A stretch of 64,000 nucleotides of DNA from Actinomadura opuntiae. GTDB lineage: Bacteria > Actinomycetota > Actinomycetes > Streptosporangiales > Streptosporangiaceae. The stretch lies in assembly GCF_030283205.1 (NCBI RefSeq), contig NZ_JASNWF010000007.1, positions 186,001 through 250,000 on the forward strand, read 5' to 3'. Positions within the stretch are counted from its first letter, which is position 1, and every line of letters starts with the position of its first letter. This document shows, one piece after another, positions 25,391 through 32,949 of this stretch. A model generated the notes under the pieces. It worked only from the letters and a program-made list of their open reading frames with translations, was not told the origin of the DNA and ran no database searches. The translations under genes and the position numbers were made by a program.

Positions 25391-25444
25391 AGCACTCGCC
25401 TTACAAGCGAGGAGTCGGCGGTTCGAAACCGTCCGCGCCCACCA
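25391..25444 (+). other. attR: displaced 3' half of tRNA-Val with encoded CCA
   Basis: The 21-bp core is followed by a full alternative tRNA 3' half: variable loop GAGTC, T-arm GGCGG-TTCGAAA-CCGTC, acceptor strand CGCGCCC, discriminator A and CCA. No tRNA 5' half precedes it. Joined to 6024-6044 it would make a good tRNA-Val, so this is the original chromosomal end. Confidence 0.88.
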
Positions 25445-25462
25445 CCCAAAACCCCGTGTCTC

Positions 25463-25735
25463 TCACCAAGGCGCAGGGGTTGGTTCATGCCATTCAGGCG
25501 GATCGTGGGCGTCACGCGGCCACGACCATCCCGTCGCGTAGATGATCGCTCTGCGCAACTCCTGAGGATTCACGGCCTCGACAAGCCGCGGGACGCCTTG
25601 GACCCGGACCATCGCCCACCACGCTCCAGTCGCCTTGCCGTACCAGGCACAGACGCCCGGGAACTCGCTTTCGATCTGAGCAGCGACCGGACGCCCGCTC
25701 AGCCCGTCCGGAAGCACGACCCGGACCACGTTCAT
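25463..25735 (-). CDS. Small hypothetical protein (90 aa)
   Basis: 90 residues from ATG 25735, overlapping the upstream stop by four bases. Sequence NVVRVVLPDGLSGRPVAAQI then IESEFPGVCAWYGKATGAWW AMV suggests an alpha/beta fold. It ends only 18 bp from the attR tRNA end. Same two-gene unit as 25732-26109. No family recognised. Confidence 0.65.
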   Translation of the reverse strand: MNVVRVVLPDGLSGRPVAAQIESEFPGVCAWYGKATGAWWAMVRVQGVPRLVEAVNPQELRRAIIYATGWSWPRDAHDPPEWHEPTPAPW

Positions 25736-26109
25736 GAGTCGGCCTCGGCCGGAGAGCCAGCGAACGGCACTGCGAGCACTCGCGCGATCCGCTCCGCCGC
25801 AGTGTCGGTATCCAGTAACGGGCACAGCGGCTCCAGCTCCGGCGGAGACTGGCGCGTCGGCCCCGACCACACCCACAACCACCACAATGCGCCCTCGTGG
25901 TGGCGGCACACCATCTCTTGACGCATCCCCGGATGCATCAACGCTCCGCGCGGGTCATTCGGGTCGGGATCCCCGGCCGGATTGCTCACTCGCACCGCAC
26001 CAATCCCGTGCACGTGAGCATCCAGCCCGCGCCGCTCGAGCGCGTCCACCAGTGCCAGAGCAGCGGCGCGCCAGGAACTCTCCTCGTACTTCGCATCTGC
26101 ATCGTTCAT
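25732..26109 (-). CDS. Hypothetical protein (125 aa)
   Basis: 125 residues from ATG 26109, preceded by GGGAGG. SSWRAAALALVDALERRGLD then AHVHGIGAVRVSNPAG and ALWWLWVWSGPTRQSPPELE suggest a small alpha/beta protein. Proteins of this kind are common next to GntR/UTRA regulators in actinomycetes. Two CTAG-centred palindromes lie between it and the GntR gene, so it is probably under GntR control. Confidence 0.65.
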   Translation of the reverse strand: MNDADAKYEESSWRAAALALVDALERRGLDAHVHGIGAVRVSNPAGDPDPNDPRGALMHPGMRQEMVCRHHEGALWWLWVWSGPTRQSPPELEPLCPLLDTDTAAERIARVLAVPFAGSPAEADS

Positions 26110-26165
26110 GACCGAGACCTCCCAGGACGGAGTTGAAGGGCGGACGCCCAGGTCATCGATCACGC

Positions 26166-26216
26166 CTAGACGTCTAGACAAGTAGGGAGACCGTGTCACA
26201 ACTCATCTAGATGAGT
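26166..26216. promoter_or_regulatory. Two CTAG-centred operators
   Basis: CTAGACGTCTAG (26166-26177) is a perfect 12-bp palindrome and ACTCATCTAGATGAGT (26201-26216) a perfect 16-bp palindrome, upstream of the 26109 gene. HutC-subfamily GntR repressors bind short palindromes of this kind, and CTAG is rare in high-GC DNA, so these are likely sites for the adjacent GntR protein. Confidence 0.65.
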
Positions 26217-26222
26217 CAAGCC

Positions 26223-27008
26223 CTAACGCGCTGGGAGCTCGTAGGAGAGGACGTAGGCGTCACTCGACATGACCGTGTCGCAGACCTCGACCGCCCGTCC
26301 TGCCTGGTCATAAGCCGTACGGACCAGGTGGAACACCGGTACGCCGGGTGCGAGCCTCAACGCTCGCGCCTCTCCGCGCAGCGGCATCCGGGCCCGGATC
26401 TCCTCGGTGAAGTGGTCGAGACGATGGCCGAGTTCTTCCAGCCGAGCGTAGATCCCACCAGGCCCACTATCGGCCTGCGCGATCCGCGAGTCGCGAGCGA
26501 TCGAGGCCGGGATGTACGAGGTCGCCAGCTCCACCGGGTGCCCATCGAGCAGATACCGACGCGTCCGAACGATGACCAGGTCATCACTTGCGAGATTTAG
26601 CTTCGATGCAATCTCTGTCGAAGGCGTGCTTTCCGTGACATCAATGGAGTCGACCGACGGAGTGACGCCGGCCTCCTCGGCCTCCGCGATGAAAGCCGCC
26701 TTGCCTTGCTCGCGGTGATGCCGAGCAAAGCGGTCGGAGGCCAGCCTCCGTACTGGCGGCCGGGACCGAACGAAAACGCCTTTGCCGTGCTCGGCGACGG
26801 TCAGCCCCTCGCTCTGCAGAATCTGGAGAGCATGGCGCACCGTCATCCTGGCAACGTCATAGTGACCGATCAGCTGGCTCTCCGAAGGGAGCTTCTCGCC
26901 CGGTGACAGCTCTTTGCTGTCGATTGCCGCCCGCAGGTGATCCGCGATCTGCTTGAAGACCGGCCGATCGCTTGTCGGATCCAGGTCCGGCAACCCTAGC
27001 TCGCCCAC
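26223..27008 (-). CDS. GntR-family regulator with UTRA domain (HutC/KorSA type)
   Basis: 261 residues. An N-terminal winged helix (PVFKQIADHLRAAIDSKELSP ... YDVARMTVRHALQIL) is followed by a UTRA effector domain ending ...EVCDTVMSSDAYVLSYELPAR. GTG 27008 is chosen for the AGGAG site 10 bp upstream; TTG 27026 gives six more residues. In pSAM2 the homologous type, KorSA, represses transfer and replication and sits near the Nudix gene pif. Here it is divergent from a Nudix gene and flanked on both sides by palindromes. Confidence 0.88.
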   Translation of the reverse strand: MGELGLPDLDPTSDRPVFKQIADHLRAAIDSKELSPGEKLPSESQLIGHYDVARMTVRHALQILQSEGLTVAEHGKGVFVRSRPPVRRLASDRFARHHREQGKAAFIAEAEEAGVTPSVDSIDVTESTPSTEIASKLNLASDDLVIVRTRRYLLDGHPVELATSYIPASIARDSRIAQADSGPGGIYARLEELGHRLDHFTEEIRARMPLRGEARALRLAPGVPVFHLVRTAYDQAGRAVEVCDTVMSSDAYVLSYELPAR

Positions 27009-27033
27009 GCGCGGCCAGCTCCTCAACTCGTAC

Positions 27034-27060
27034 GTACATGTACTAGCGTTGAGTCTAGTA
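27034..27060. promoter_or_regulatory. Operators in the gntR-nudix divergent region
   Basis: GTACATGTAC (27034-27043) is a 10-bp palindrome and TACTAG-N8-CTAGTA (27041-27060) an overlapping inverted repeat. They lie between the divergent GntR and Nudix genes and share CTAG or GTAC cores with the sites at 26166-26216, fitting autoregulation plus control of the Nudix gene. Confidence 0.65.
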
Positions 27061-27088
27061 GCCAGACCTGGTCAGAGGAGCTTGCGAA

Positions 27089-27520
27089 ATGCCCGGCAGT
27101 CGCCACTCCGTCAGCGTGGCGGGGGTCGTTGTGGACGACCAGGGGCGCGCCCTCCTCATCCAGCGCCGTGACAACGGTCGCTGGGAGGCGCCCGGCGGCG
27201 TCCTGGAGCAGGACGAGGACATCATCACGGGCCTTCGCTGCGAGGTTCAGGAAGAGACCGGCCTGGACGTGACGCCGATCGCCCTGACCGGCGTCTACAA
27301 GAACATGACCCGCGGCATCGTCGCCCTGGTCTTCCGCTGCAAGGCCGAGGCCGGCTCCCTCCGGGAGTCCGACGAGACCTCCGCCTTCCGGTGGGTCACA
27401 GCCGACGAGGTCACCGAGCTGGCCGACGAAGCCTTCGCCATCCGAGTCCAAGACGCCCTGGCCGCGCATCCGGCGGTCCCCATCCGCCAACACGACGGCA
27501 TCCGCATACTCGGCAGATAG
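27089..27520 (+). CDS. Nudix hydrolase (Pif-like context)
   Basis: 143 residues with a Nudix fold: VAGVVVDDQGRALLIQRRDN, then the box GGVLEQDEDI and LRCEVQEETGL. The box position normally occupied by the conserved Arg before Glu is Cys here (CEVQEETG), which could reduce canonical pyrophosphohydrolase activity. A strong AGGAG site precedes ATG. Its pairing with a divergent GntR/UTRA gene recalls pSAM2 Pif, a Nudix protein that blocks redundant transfer. Substrate unknown. Confidence 0.85.
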   Translation: MPGSRHSVSVAGVVVDDQGRALLIQRRDNGRWEAPGGVLEQDEDIITGLRCEVQEETGLDVTPIALTGVYKNMTRGIVALVFRCKAEAGSLRESDETSAFRWVTADEVTELADEAFAIRVQDALAAHPAVPIRQHDGIRILGR

Positions 27521-27618
27521 TCCAACGGCCGGGCATCGGTTCGCAAGTAACACGCCCAGGCTCTGCCCCCGCTCACACGCGCGGGGAGTCGCTTCTAATC
27601 ATCAGACTGGATAGTTGG

Positions 27619-28080
27619 TTAGTTCGGAGTCGCCAAAGCCAGGATGGATGCCACGGAACCCGCCACCGTTGCGATGAGCATCGCGCAATCGTAGGCCAAA
27701 CGGGTAACGCCTCCCGATTCGGATATCTGCGTCGCTTCCTCATGATTGTCCCGCTCGCTTCCCCTGTATCGGCGCGCTGGAGGTTCGGGAGCCGGTCGCC
27801 GCAACGTCATGCCCGCCAGAATGGCATTTCTCTTTATTCGCTTGTGCCTCCGGAAATGACAGGCGCCCAACCAGCCATACGCAGTGTTGCCGCACGCGCC
27901 TCCGTCTACTCTTTCAACGTCGCACGACGTCTGACGGAAGAATGCCAGATAAATGAAAGCGCCGAGAAAGATCAATGCAATAAAGGCAATCCAGTTCCGA
28001 ATGAAGGCAGTGTAGGCGAATGCAATAACGAATATTAGACTGATGGCGCGATCGGCCTGCTGGCGCTCCTTCTTGGGCAT
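27619..28080 (-). CDS. Small membrane protein
   Basis: 153 residues from ATG 28080, with AAGGAGGAG upstream. Two adjacent membrane segments (ISLIFVIAFAYTAFI, IAFIALIFLGAFIYLAF) follow a basic start (PKKERQQADR). A Cys/Arg-rich middle (CGNTAYGWLGACHFRRHKRIKR) and a third hydrophobic end (AMLIATVAGSVASILAL) complete it. Codons are visibly less GC-rich than in neighbouring genes, suggesting transfer. No function recognised. Confidence 0.65.
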   Translation of the reverse strand: MPKKERQQADRAISLIFVIAFAYTAFIRNWIAFIALIFLGAFIYLAFFRQTSCDVERVDGGACGNTAYGWLGACHFRRHKRIKRNAILAGMTLRRPAPEPPARRYRGSERDNHEEATQISESGGVTRLAYDCAMLIATVAGSVASILALATPN

Positions 28081-28919
28081 AGTTTGTCCCGCTCCTCCTT
28101 CGCGGCGTGCGGCCGTGAAATACTGGACGACATTATCGGCAAATCGCCGACGGCTCTCGGTGAGAGCGGTTTCGGGCGTGTGGGCATCATCCGGTCTATC
28201 GTGTAAAGATCGCAATGTAAAAATGCACACACGGCGACCTCATGTATCTGACTAATTGAAGGTCGCCCCTATTGATCTTTTTAGGTAGCCCGAATCGATG
28301 TGCCGTTGCTGGAACCATGTGGGCGACCTTCCGTCGACCCATGCCGTCCAAAGGGCGTGTGGCGTGGGCGTCGGTCACCGAGCGGCCGTGCTGGGCCGCG
28401 CATCGCGCCCCGTCTGATGCAACGGCCGCGGCCGGCGGGTGCGGTGGCACTCCAGTGAGACGGGCCGTCCGGGGGCGTGCTTGGGCGGAGGTCGGGGGCG
28501 CTGTCTGGTGACCGTTTGCGCCCAGTCGGGTGAAGGTCTCGTTCGCCGAGGTGGGGCATTGCCTTCGATGTGGTGGGGGAACAAGCGGTGCCTCGGGTGG
28601 GGCTTGGCGTGCACTGTGGGGACGAGGCGCAGTGGTTGAGGTGCTGCAACTGGATGGCCGAACGAGGTCAGGGGGCGCACTAGGTGGGGTCCATTACGGC
28701 AGGTGACGAGGCCTCCGCCGACCATAAACACTCTCCGTAGCCTGTATTGCGGCACTCTGTGTAGTCGGATGCGTACGGATGGCTATAGATGCTCTTTGTG
28801 TTCTTAGTGACACTCCTGGTGTTCAAGTCCGTGGGCTTCTCACCGTCTGTGCGTCGGCGCATCCGCAACTTGGTGGCGCAGGGTGCCGGCGGTGGGGGAC
28901 CGCCATCGAAGGAGAGCAC
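28081..28919. other. Long intergenic region with GGCGACCT hairpin
   Basis: About 840 bp without a supportable gene. An 8-bp inverted repeat GGCGACCT/AGGTCGCC (28233-28240, 28260-28267) is flanked on both sides by T-runs on the outgoing strands, as for a bidirectional terminator. The left third is AT-rich and the rest GC-rich. The last ~200 bp should hold the promoter of the secreted-protein gene. Confidence 0.45.
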
Positions 28920-29291
28920 ATGCCGTCCTTGAAGATCACCGCTGCGACTCTGGCCGTGACCGCCGCGGCGACCTGCCTGGCTTCCGCCGGCGTCGCCAGT
29001 GCGCAGAACGCCGGTGCACCTGCTCGGCCGGACGCGTCGCGGGTCGCCGCCCTCCCGGCCGGCTACCAGATCGTGGCCCTGCCGAACGCCAACGTCCCCA
29101 ACTTCCAGCGGCGGACCCTCTACTGCCCGGGCAGCAAGCACGTTCTCGGGGGTGGTGGGGAGGCGCAGGGCAACGGCGCCATCCTCGTCGGGTCCTTCCC
29201 GACGTCGGACGGCCGCGGCTGGATCGCGCTCGGCCGCCAGATCGGCTACAACGACGTCGGCATCAGCGTTTACGCGATCTGCGCCGACTGA
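28920..29291 (+). CDS. Small secreted protein
   Basis: 123 residues with a classical signal peptide (PSLKITAATLAVTAAATCLA SAGVASA, cleavage near residue 28). The mature part is beta-rich with two Cys (TLYCPGSKHVLGGGGEAQGN ... GISVYAICAD) that can form one disulfide, a pattern common in small secreted actinomycete proteins of unknown role. ATG has GGAG upstream. Monocistronic. Confidence 0.78.
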   Translation: MPSLKITAATLAVTAAATCLASAGVASAQNAGAPARPDASRVAALPAGYQIVALPNANVPNFQRRTLYCPGSKHVLGGGGEAQGNGAILVGSFPTSDGRGWIALGRQIGYNDVGISVYAICAD

Positions 29292-29517
29292 CCGTCCCGC
29301 CCTTCCGGTCCCGGCCGCCCGCGCGGCCGGGACCGGCTCGCGCCTGGGGGCGTCAGGACGGACGAGGGTGGGCGGTCAGTTTGCAGAGGTTGGGGGAGCG
29401 GAGCTCGCGTGGCATTAGGTCGTGCTGGGTGGGCCGGCTGGAGCCGTATGTCGAGGAGGGAGCGGCGGCGCTTGGGGCGCTGGCGCGGTTCGCGGCTCTC
29501 ATCAGGTCGGTCGGGGC

Positions 29518-29838
29518 TCATATGTGTTGGATCGCGCCGGCGACCTGTTCGGCTGCGCCTGCTATGGCGGTGGTGGCTGCGGCCGCCGTGGTGATCTGCT
29601 CGATCAGGCGGCGCAGGCGTCCCGGGTTGGGGTTCTCGTTTTCGAGTTCCGCTTCGAGTTGCTCGGCGGTCTCGTCGACGTCGGAGGGGAGGGGCGGCGT
29701 CGCGGCGCTTATCTGGCGCCGGAGCTCGCGAACCAGCGGACCGAGGTCGGACGTCCGGTGGTGGTGGACATGCTGGCCGCCGTCACCGAAATGGTGGCCC
29801 GCGCCGGAGATGCCACCGGGAAAGTTGTAGGTGCTCAC
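29518..29838 (-). CDS. Small protein with TYNF..GDxG motif and helical C-terminal module
   Basis: 106 residues from GTG 29838 with AGGAGG upstream. It begins STYNFPGGISGAGHHFGDGG, nearly the same as the C-terminal tail of the upstream gene (TYNFTGDITGPGHIFGDHG). The rest is a helical module (DETAEQLEAELENENPNPG RLRRLIEQI) with an Ala-rich end, a kind of module I associate with effector-linked proteins in actinomycetes. Separated by 23 bp from the larger gene, so one operon. Function unknown. Confidence 0.7.
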   Translation of the reverse strand: MSTYNFPGGISGAGHHFGDGGQHVHHHRTSDLGPLVRELRRQISAATPPLPSDVDETAEQLEAELENENPNPGRLRRLIEQITTAAAATTAIAGAAEQVAGAIQHI

Positions 29839-29861
29839 AATGACCTCCTGCGTGCGCGTGG

Positions 29862-31346
29862 CTACTCTCCGGACTGGGGCGGGTCGTCCGTGTGCTTCTG
29901 CACTCCGTGGTCACCGAAGATGTGTCCGGGGCCGGTGATGTCTCCGGTGAAGTTGTAGGTGTGCATGCTGACAATGTGCTGCTGCTTGGTCTTCAGATCG
30001 GAGGTGTCGATGTTGTGTTCGCCGAGGAACTCCTTGGTGGCGGTGAGAACGCCCTGCTGGAGCCGTTGGAAGTAGTCCACGGCGTCGGTGCGCTCCGCGA
30101 AGCCCATCTCGCCGAAGTCGCTGACGACCTCGCGGATGACCATGACCGCGCCGTAGTCGACGTCGCGCTTTCGTTTGACGTCGTGTCGGCCTGAGGCCTG
30201 CTGTTCGAGGAACTCGCTGGAGACGAACGGGCGTGCCAGCAGCATGGCGGGTGCCGCCAGTACGAGCGGCAGACCCTGGAAGCCGTGCGTGGCGACCGTG
30301 TCCCAGAAGAGTTCGTTCCGTCTCCGCGGAAGCTTGTCCACTTTGGACACCAGCAGCGGGGACAGCGGCGGTAGAACGTAGGCGTGCGTTTCCCAGGTGA
30401 GCCTGTCCTGCACGAGGCGGGCGCGCACGTACATGGAGACGACCAGCGCGCCGCCCCGGCTGACGTGCTGCAAGCACAGGTAGGTGCGCGTTTGGCCGCC
30501 TTGGACGTTCACCCCTGCGCGCACGAGGCGCTCGTCCACCGTCGAGACCGGACCGCGCAGCGGATCCGGTACCAGCCCGGGGACCTTCGTGGCCGACAGG
30601 CCGGGGACATAGAGCCGGTCGACGGCGGTCAGTTTCTCGAAGCCGAGACCGGGCATCCGCTCGATCAGGAACTCGTGCAGGTCGGCGGCGGTGAAGGAGC
30701 GGATGGCCAGCGGGTTTCCGGAGGCGTCCTTGGCTGCGGTTCCCACGTCGATGGGGGCCCATACCGCCTCGGTTATGCGCCATCCGCTGCCGATGAAGGG
30801 GTTGTCGGCACCGATCTCGGCGTCGTAGACGACCACGTTGGCCCGAGAGCGCTCCGCGAGCGATTTCTCCAGCGCGGCGGAAAGACGCGGAGCCGATTCG
30901 CGCGGGTCGTGCCCTTGATCGCGCACCAGGCTCAGTGCCGTGCGCCTTGACGCCAGTTCCGATCGGACATTGACCACCGCGCCGGCGGCCAGGAAGAGCA
31001 ATGCGATGAGCGCCATGACGAGAGCGCCCCGAGGGGAACCGTTGACCGCCTCCACGACGGCCAGGGCCAGGGCGGCGTAGAAGAAAACGATCCCCGCGCT
31101 CACGCGCCGAAACCGGAGTTTTTCCAGCTCGTAGGCGTGGACCGCATGCCTGGCCACGGCGATATCGTCGATACCGTGTGACGGGGCGGCCGCCACCATG
31201 CTCGCGTGGCACAGTTGTTCGCGGCAGAACTCGGCGAATCGCCAATCCAGGTATACGGTCGCGCACAGTTTTCGCGTGACGGCGTCCGTCTGCGTCTCCG
31301 GCAGTGCGAGAGCCGACAGAAGCCGATCCGGGTCGTTCACGTTCAC
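29862..31346 (-). CDS. Membrane protein with C-terminal TYNF..GDxG tail
   Basis: 494 residues from GTG 31346 (GGGAG upstream). Two adjacent membrane segments at ~84-128 (VSAGIVFFYAALALAVVEAV; ALVMALIALLFLAAGAVVNV) sit between a helical N-terminus and a large cytosolic domain containing ANVVVYDAEIGADNPFIGSG. The last ~40 residues carry the TYNFTGDITGPGHIFGDHG tail shared with the next gene. It has no recognised catalytic motif. The shared tail suggests the two proteins interact or use the same surface. Confidence 0.7.
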   Translation of the reverse strand: MNVNDPDRLLSALALPETQTDAVTRKLCATVYLDWRFAEFCREQLCHASMVAAAPSHGIDDIAVARHAVHAYELEKLRFRRVSAGIVFFYAALALAVVEAVNGSPRGALVMALIALLFLAAGAVVNVRSELASRRTALSLVRDQGHDPRESAPRLSAALEKSLAERSRANVVVYDAEIGADNPFIGSGWRITEAVWAPIDVGTAAKDASGNPLAIRSFTAADLHEFLIERMPGLGFEKLTAVDRLYVPGLSATKVPGLVPDPLRGPVSTVDERLVRAGVNVQGGQTRTYLCLQHVSRGGALVVSMYVRARLVQDRLTWETHAYVLPPLSPLLVSKVDKLPRRRNELFWDTVATHGFQGLPLVLAAPAMLLARPFVSSEFLEQQASGRHDVKRKRDVDYGAVMVIREVVSDFGEMGFAERTDAVDYFQRLQQGVLTATKEFLGEHNIDTSDLKTKQQHIVSMHTYNFTGDITGPGHIFGDHGVQKHTDDPPQSGE

Positions 31347-31656
31347 GTCGGCTCCCTAGACCGATGGCTCACCCGTGCTGCGACTTGGCAGGGCGAGTGG
31401 CGACCGCCCTGGGGAGAGCTTAACCACGGATTGCTCACGCTTCCGTCCCGCTTCGATGCTGACCGTAATCGGCCAGGTGATCCATTCGCGCGTGTGCTGC
31501 GACGGGACCGAGTGAGGCGGCCGGGGGTCGGTTCGAGGGCGCGTGGGGCCTTTTGAATGGGCACAAATAGGACTTTGTGGCCGGTGGGTGGGAGGTTGAA
31601 GGCCGGTCGCGGGGAGGGGGAGTTCGCGTGCCGGGCTGGGGCGGGTTCCGGAGGCC
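31347..31656. other. Intergenic region between P450 3' end and the 31346 gene
   Basis: 310 bp, containing the upstream region of the 494-residue membrane protein gene. No clear hairpin or gene. Long open frames here on either strand are by-products of GC composition. Confidence 0.4.
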
Positions 31657-32880
31657 TCAGCGAGGGGTTAGGTGGACGGGCATGTGGCGGATGCCTGTGT
31701 GTTTGTTGCTTCTTGTGTGTTCGATCGGGGCGGTCAGTTCGAGGGAGTCGACTCTGTCTAGGAGGGTGTCTAGCACTACGCGCATCTCCATTCGGGCCAG
31801 GGCGGCGCCTAGGCAGAAGTGGCTGCCGCGGCCGAATGCCAGGTGGGGGTTCGGGGTGCGTGTGATGTCGAAGTGGTGGGGGTCGGGGAATATTTCTTCG
31901 TCGCGGTTTGCGGACGCCCACCATAGGGTGACCTTGTCTCCTGCACGGATCTGCTGGTCGGCGATGGTGGTGTCGCGGGTGGCGGTGCGGCGGTTGTAGG
32001 GCGTGGGGGAGGCCCATCTGAGCATCTCTTCGACGGCGGTCGGGAGCTGGTTTCTGTTGGACTGGAGTTGCTCCCATGTTGCCGGGTTCTCGATCACGGC
32101 GTGTATGCCGATGGCTAGGGCGTTTCGGGTGGTTTCGGTGCCTGCGGCGATCAGGAGGTTGAAGAGCATTTGCTGCTCTAGATCTGAGAGGGGAGCGCCG
32201 TCGATGTGGGCGTTTGCTGCGACGGAGAGGAGGTCGTTGGTGGGATTGGTTTGTTTGCGTTTTAGGAGGGTTGAGCCGTAGGCGAACATTTCCGCTGCTG
32301 CCTGTTGGGTGCGCTCGGTACTTTCGCCCAGGGCTCGATCTTTGTGGTCTAGCGTGGCGTCGGCCCAGAGGAGTAGTTGGTGCCGGTCCTCTTGGGGGAC
32401 GCCGAGGAGTTGTGCTACTGCTTGTAGTGGCAGTTCTGCTGCTATGTCGGTCAGGAAGTCGCAATCGCCTTTTGTCAAGGCGGTTTCCACGATTCGCTCT
32501 GCGCGTTGGCGGAGGTCTTCTTCGATCGTTCGTAGTGTGCGCGGGGACAGGCTCGGGGTCAGCAGGCGGCGGAATCGCTGGTGCCGGGGGTCGTCCATCA
32601 TGTTCAGCAGGACGCCGGTGGCGAAGCCGCTGGGGAGGTCCTCGATGAGGGTGCCTCCGCCCGTGCGGCCCGGTCCGCTCTCGGAGGAGAACGTCGCGGC
32701 GCCGGACGCGGCGGAGACGATGTCGGCGTAGCGGCTGATCACCCAGAATCCCTCGCCGCCCGGGGTGTTCTCGGTGGCGGGGTGGAACCAGACCGGCGCG
32801 TCCCGCCTGAGCCCGTCGAAGACGTCGTATGGAAACCCGTGCGCGAACCGATCCAGGTCGGTCAGATCGAGGTCGTCCAT
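31657..32880 (-). CDS. Cytochrome P450
   Basis: 407 residues. The I-helix LLIAAGTETTRNAL, the ExxR motif VEEMLRWASP and the heme loop FGRGSHFCLGAALARMEMRV with the Cys ligand are intact. The overall pattern (TATRDTTIADQQIRAGDKV) resembles bacterial class I P450s of the CYP125/steroid-terpene group. No ferredoxin gene is nearby. The distal half uses more A-ending codons (CTA, AGA, ACA) than neighbouring genes, suggesting recent acquisition. Substrate unknown. Confidence 0.93.
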   Translation of the reverse strand: MDDLDLTDLDRFAHGFPYDVFDGLRRDAPVWFHPATENTPGGEGFWVISRYADIVSAASGAATFSSESGPGRTGGGTLIEDLPSGFATGVLLNMMDDPRHQRFRRLLTPSLSPRTLRTIEEDLRQRAERIVETALTKGDCDFLTDIAAELPLQAVAQLLGVPQEDRHQLLLWADATLDHKDRALGESTERTQQAAAEMFAYGSTLLKRKQTNPTNDLLSVAANAHIDGAPLSDLEQQMLFNLLIAAGTETTRNALAIGIHAVIENPATWEQLQSNRNQLPTAVEEMLRWASPTPYNRRTATRDTTIADQQIRAGDKVTLWWASANRDEEIFPDPHHFDITRTPNPHLAFGRGSHFCLGAALARMEMRVVLDTLLDRVDSLELTAPIEHTRSNKHTGIRHMPVHLTPR

Positions 32881-32949
32881 CGTTCAAGGCTGGCATCGGT
32901 CAGGGGTTCAAGCAACTGCTTGTTTGTTCGCGGTGCCAGGGAGAATGCC

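Larger units (their letters stand above)
6045..25411 (+). mobile_element. Integrated tRNA-Val element (AICE-like) with defence cargo, ~19.3 kb
   Basis: Bounded by a 21-bp direct repeat (6045-6065 and 25391-25411) covering the anticodon arm of tRNA-Val. The integrase lies next to the left end. Inside are a DUF2637-like membrane protein, an XRE-TPR regulator, a primase-polymerase replication protein and many small genes, as in actinomycete integrative and conjugative elements. No FtsK/TraB-like translocase or obvious excisionase was found, so it may be mobilisable only, or decayed. The right part carries AbiGi-like, HEPN-like and nuclease genes and a truncated serine recombinase. Base composition is somewhat lower in GC than the flanks in the 12.5-17.5 and 20-25.4 kb parts. 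Confidence 0.88.

Noticed and set aside
25392..25444. Second tRNA-Val gene
   Set aside because: Only the anticodon arm to CCA is present; the acceptor 5' strand and D-arm are missing, so it is an attachment-site half, not a gene.
28281..28755. Frames of 120-126 codons on the - strand
   Set aside because: Pro/Arg-rich without ribosome site or motif; treated as non-coding.
31343..32896. 517-codon - strand frame overlapping the P450
   Set aside because: Same strand as the P450 but another frame, very Arg/Pro-rich; the P450 frame has all heme and I-helix motifs.
32581..32949. N-terminal extension of the histidine kinase frame (616 residues)
   Set aside because: The upstream part is antisense to the P450 start and its translation has no membrane or kinase pattern.
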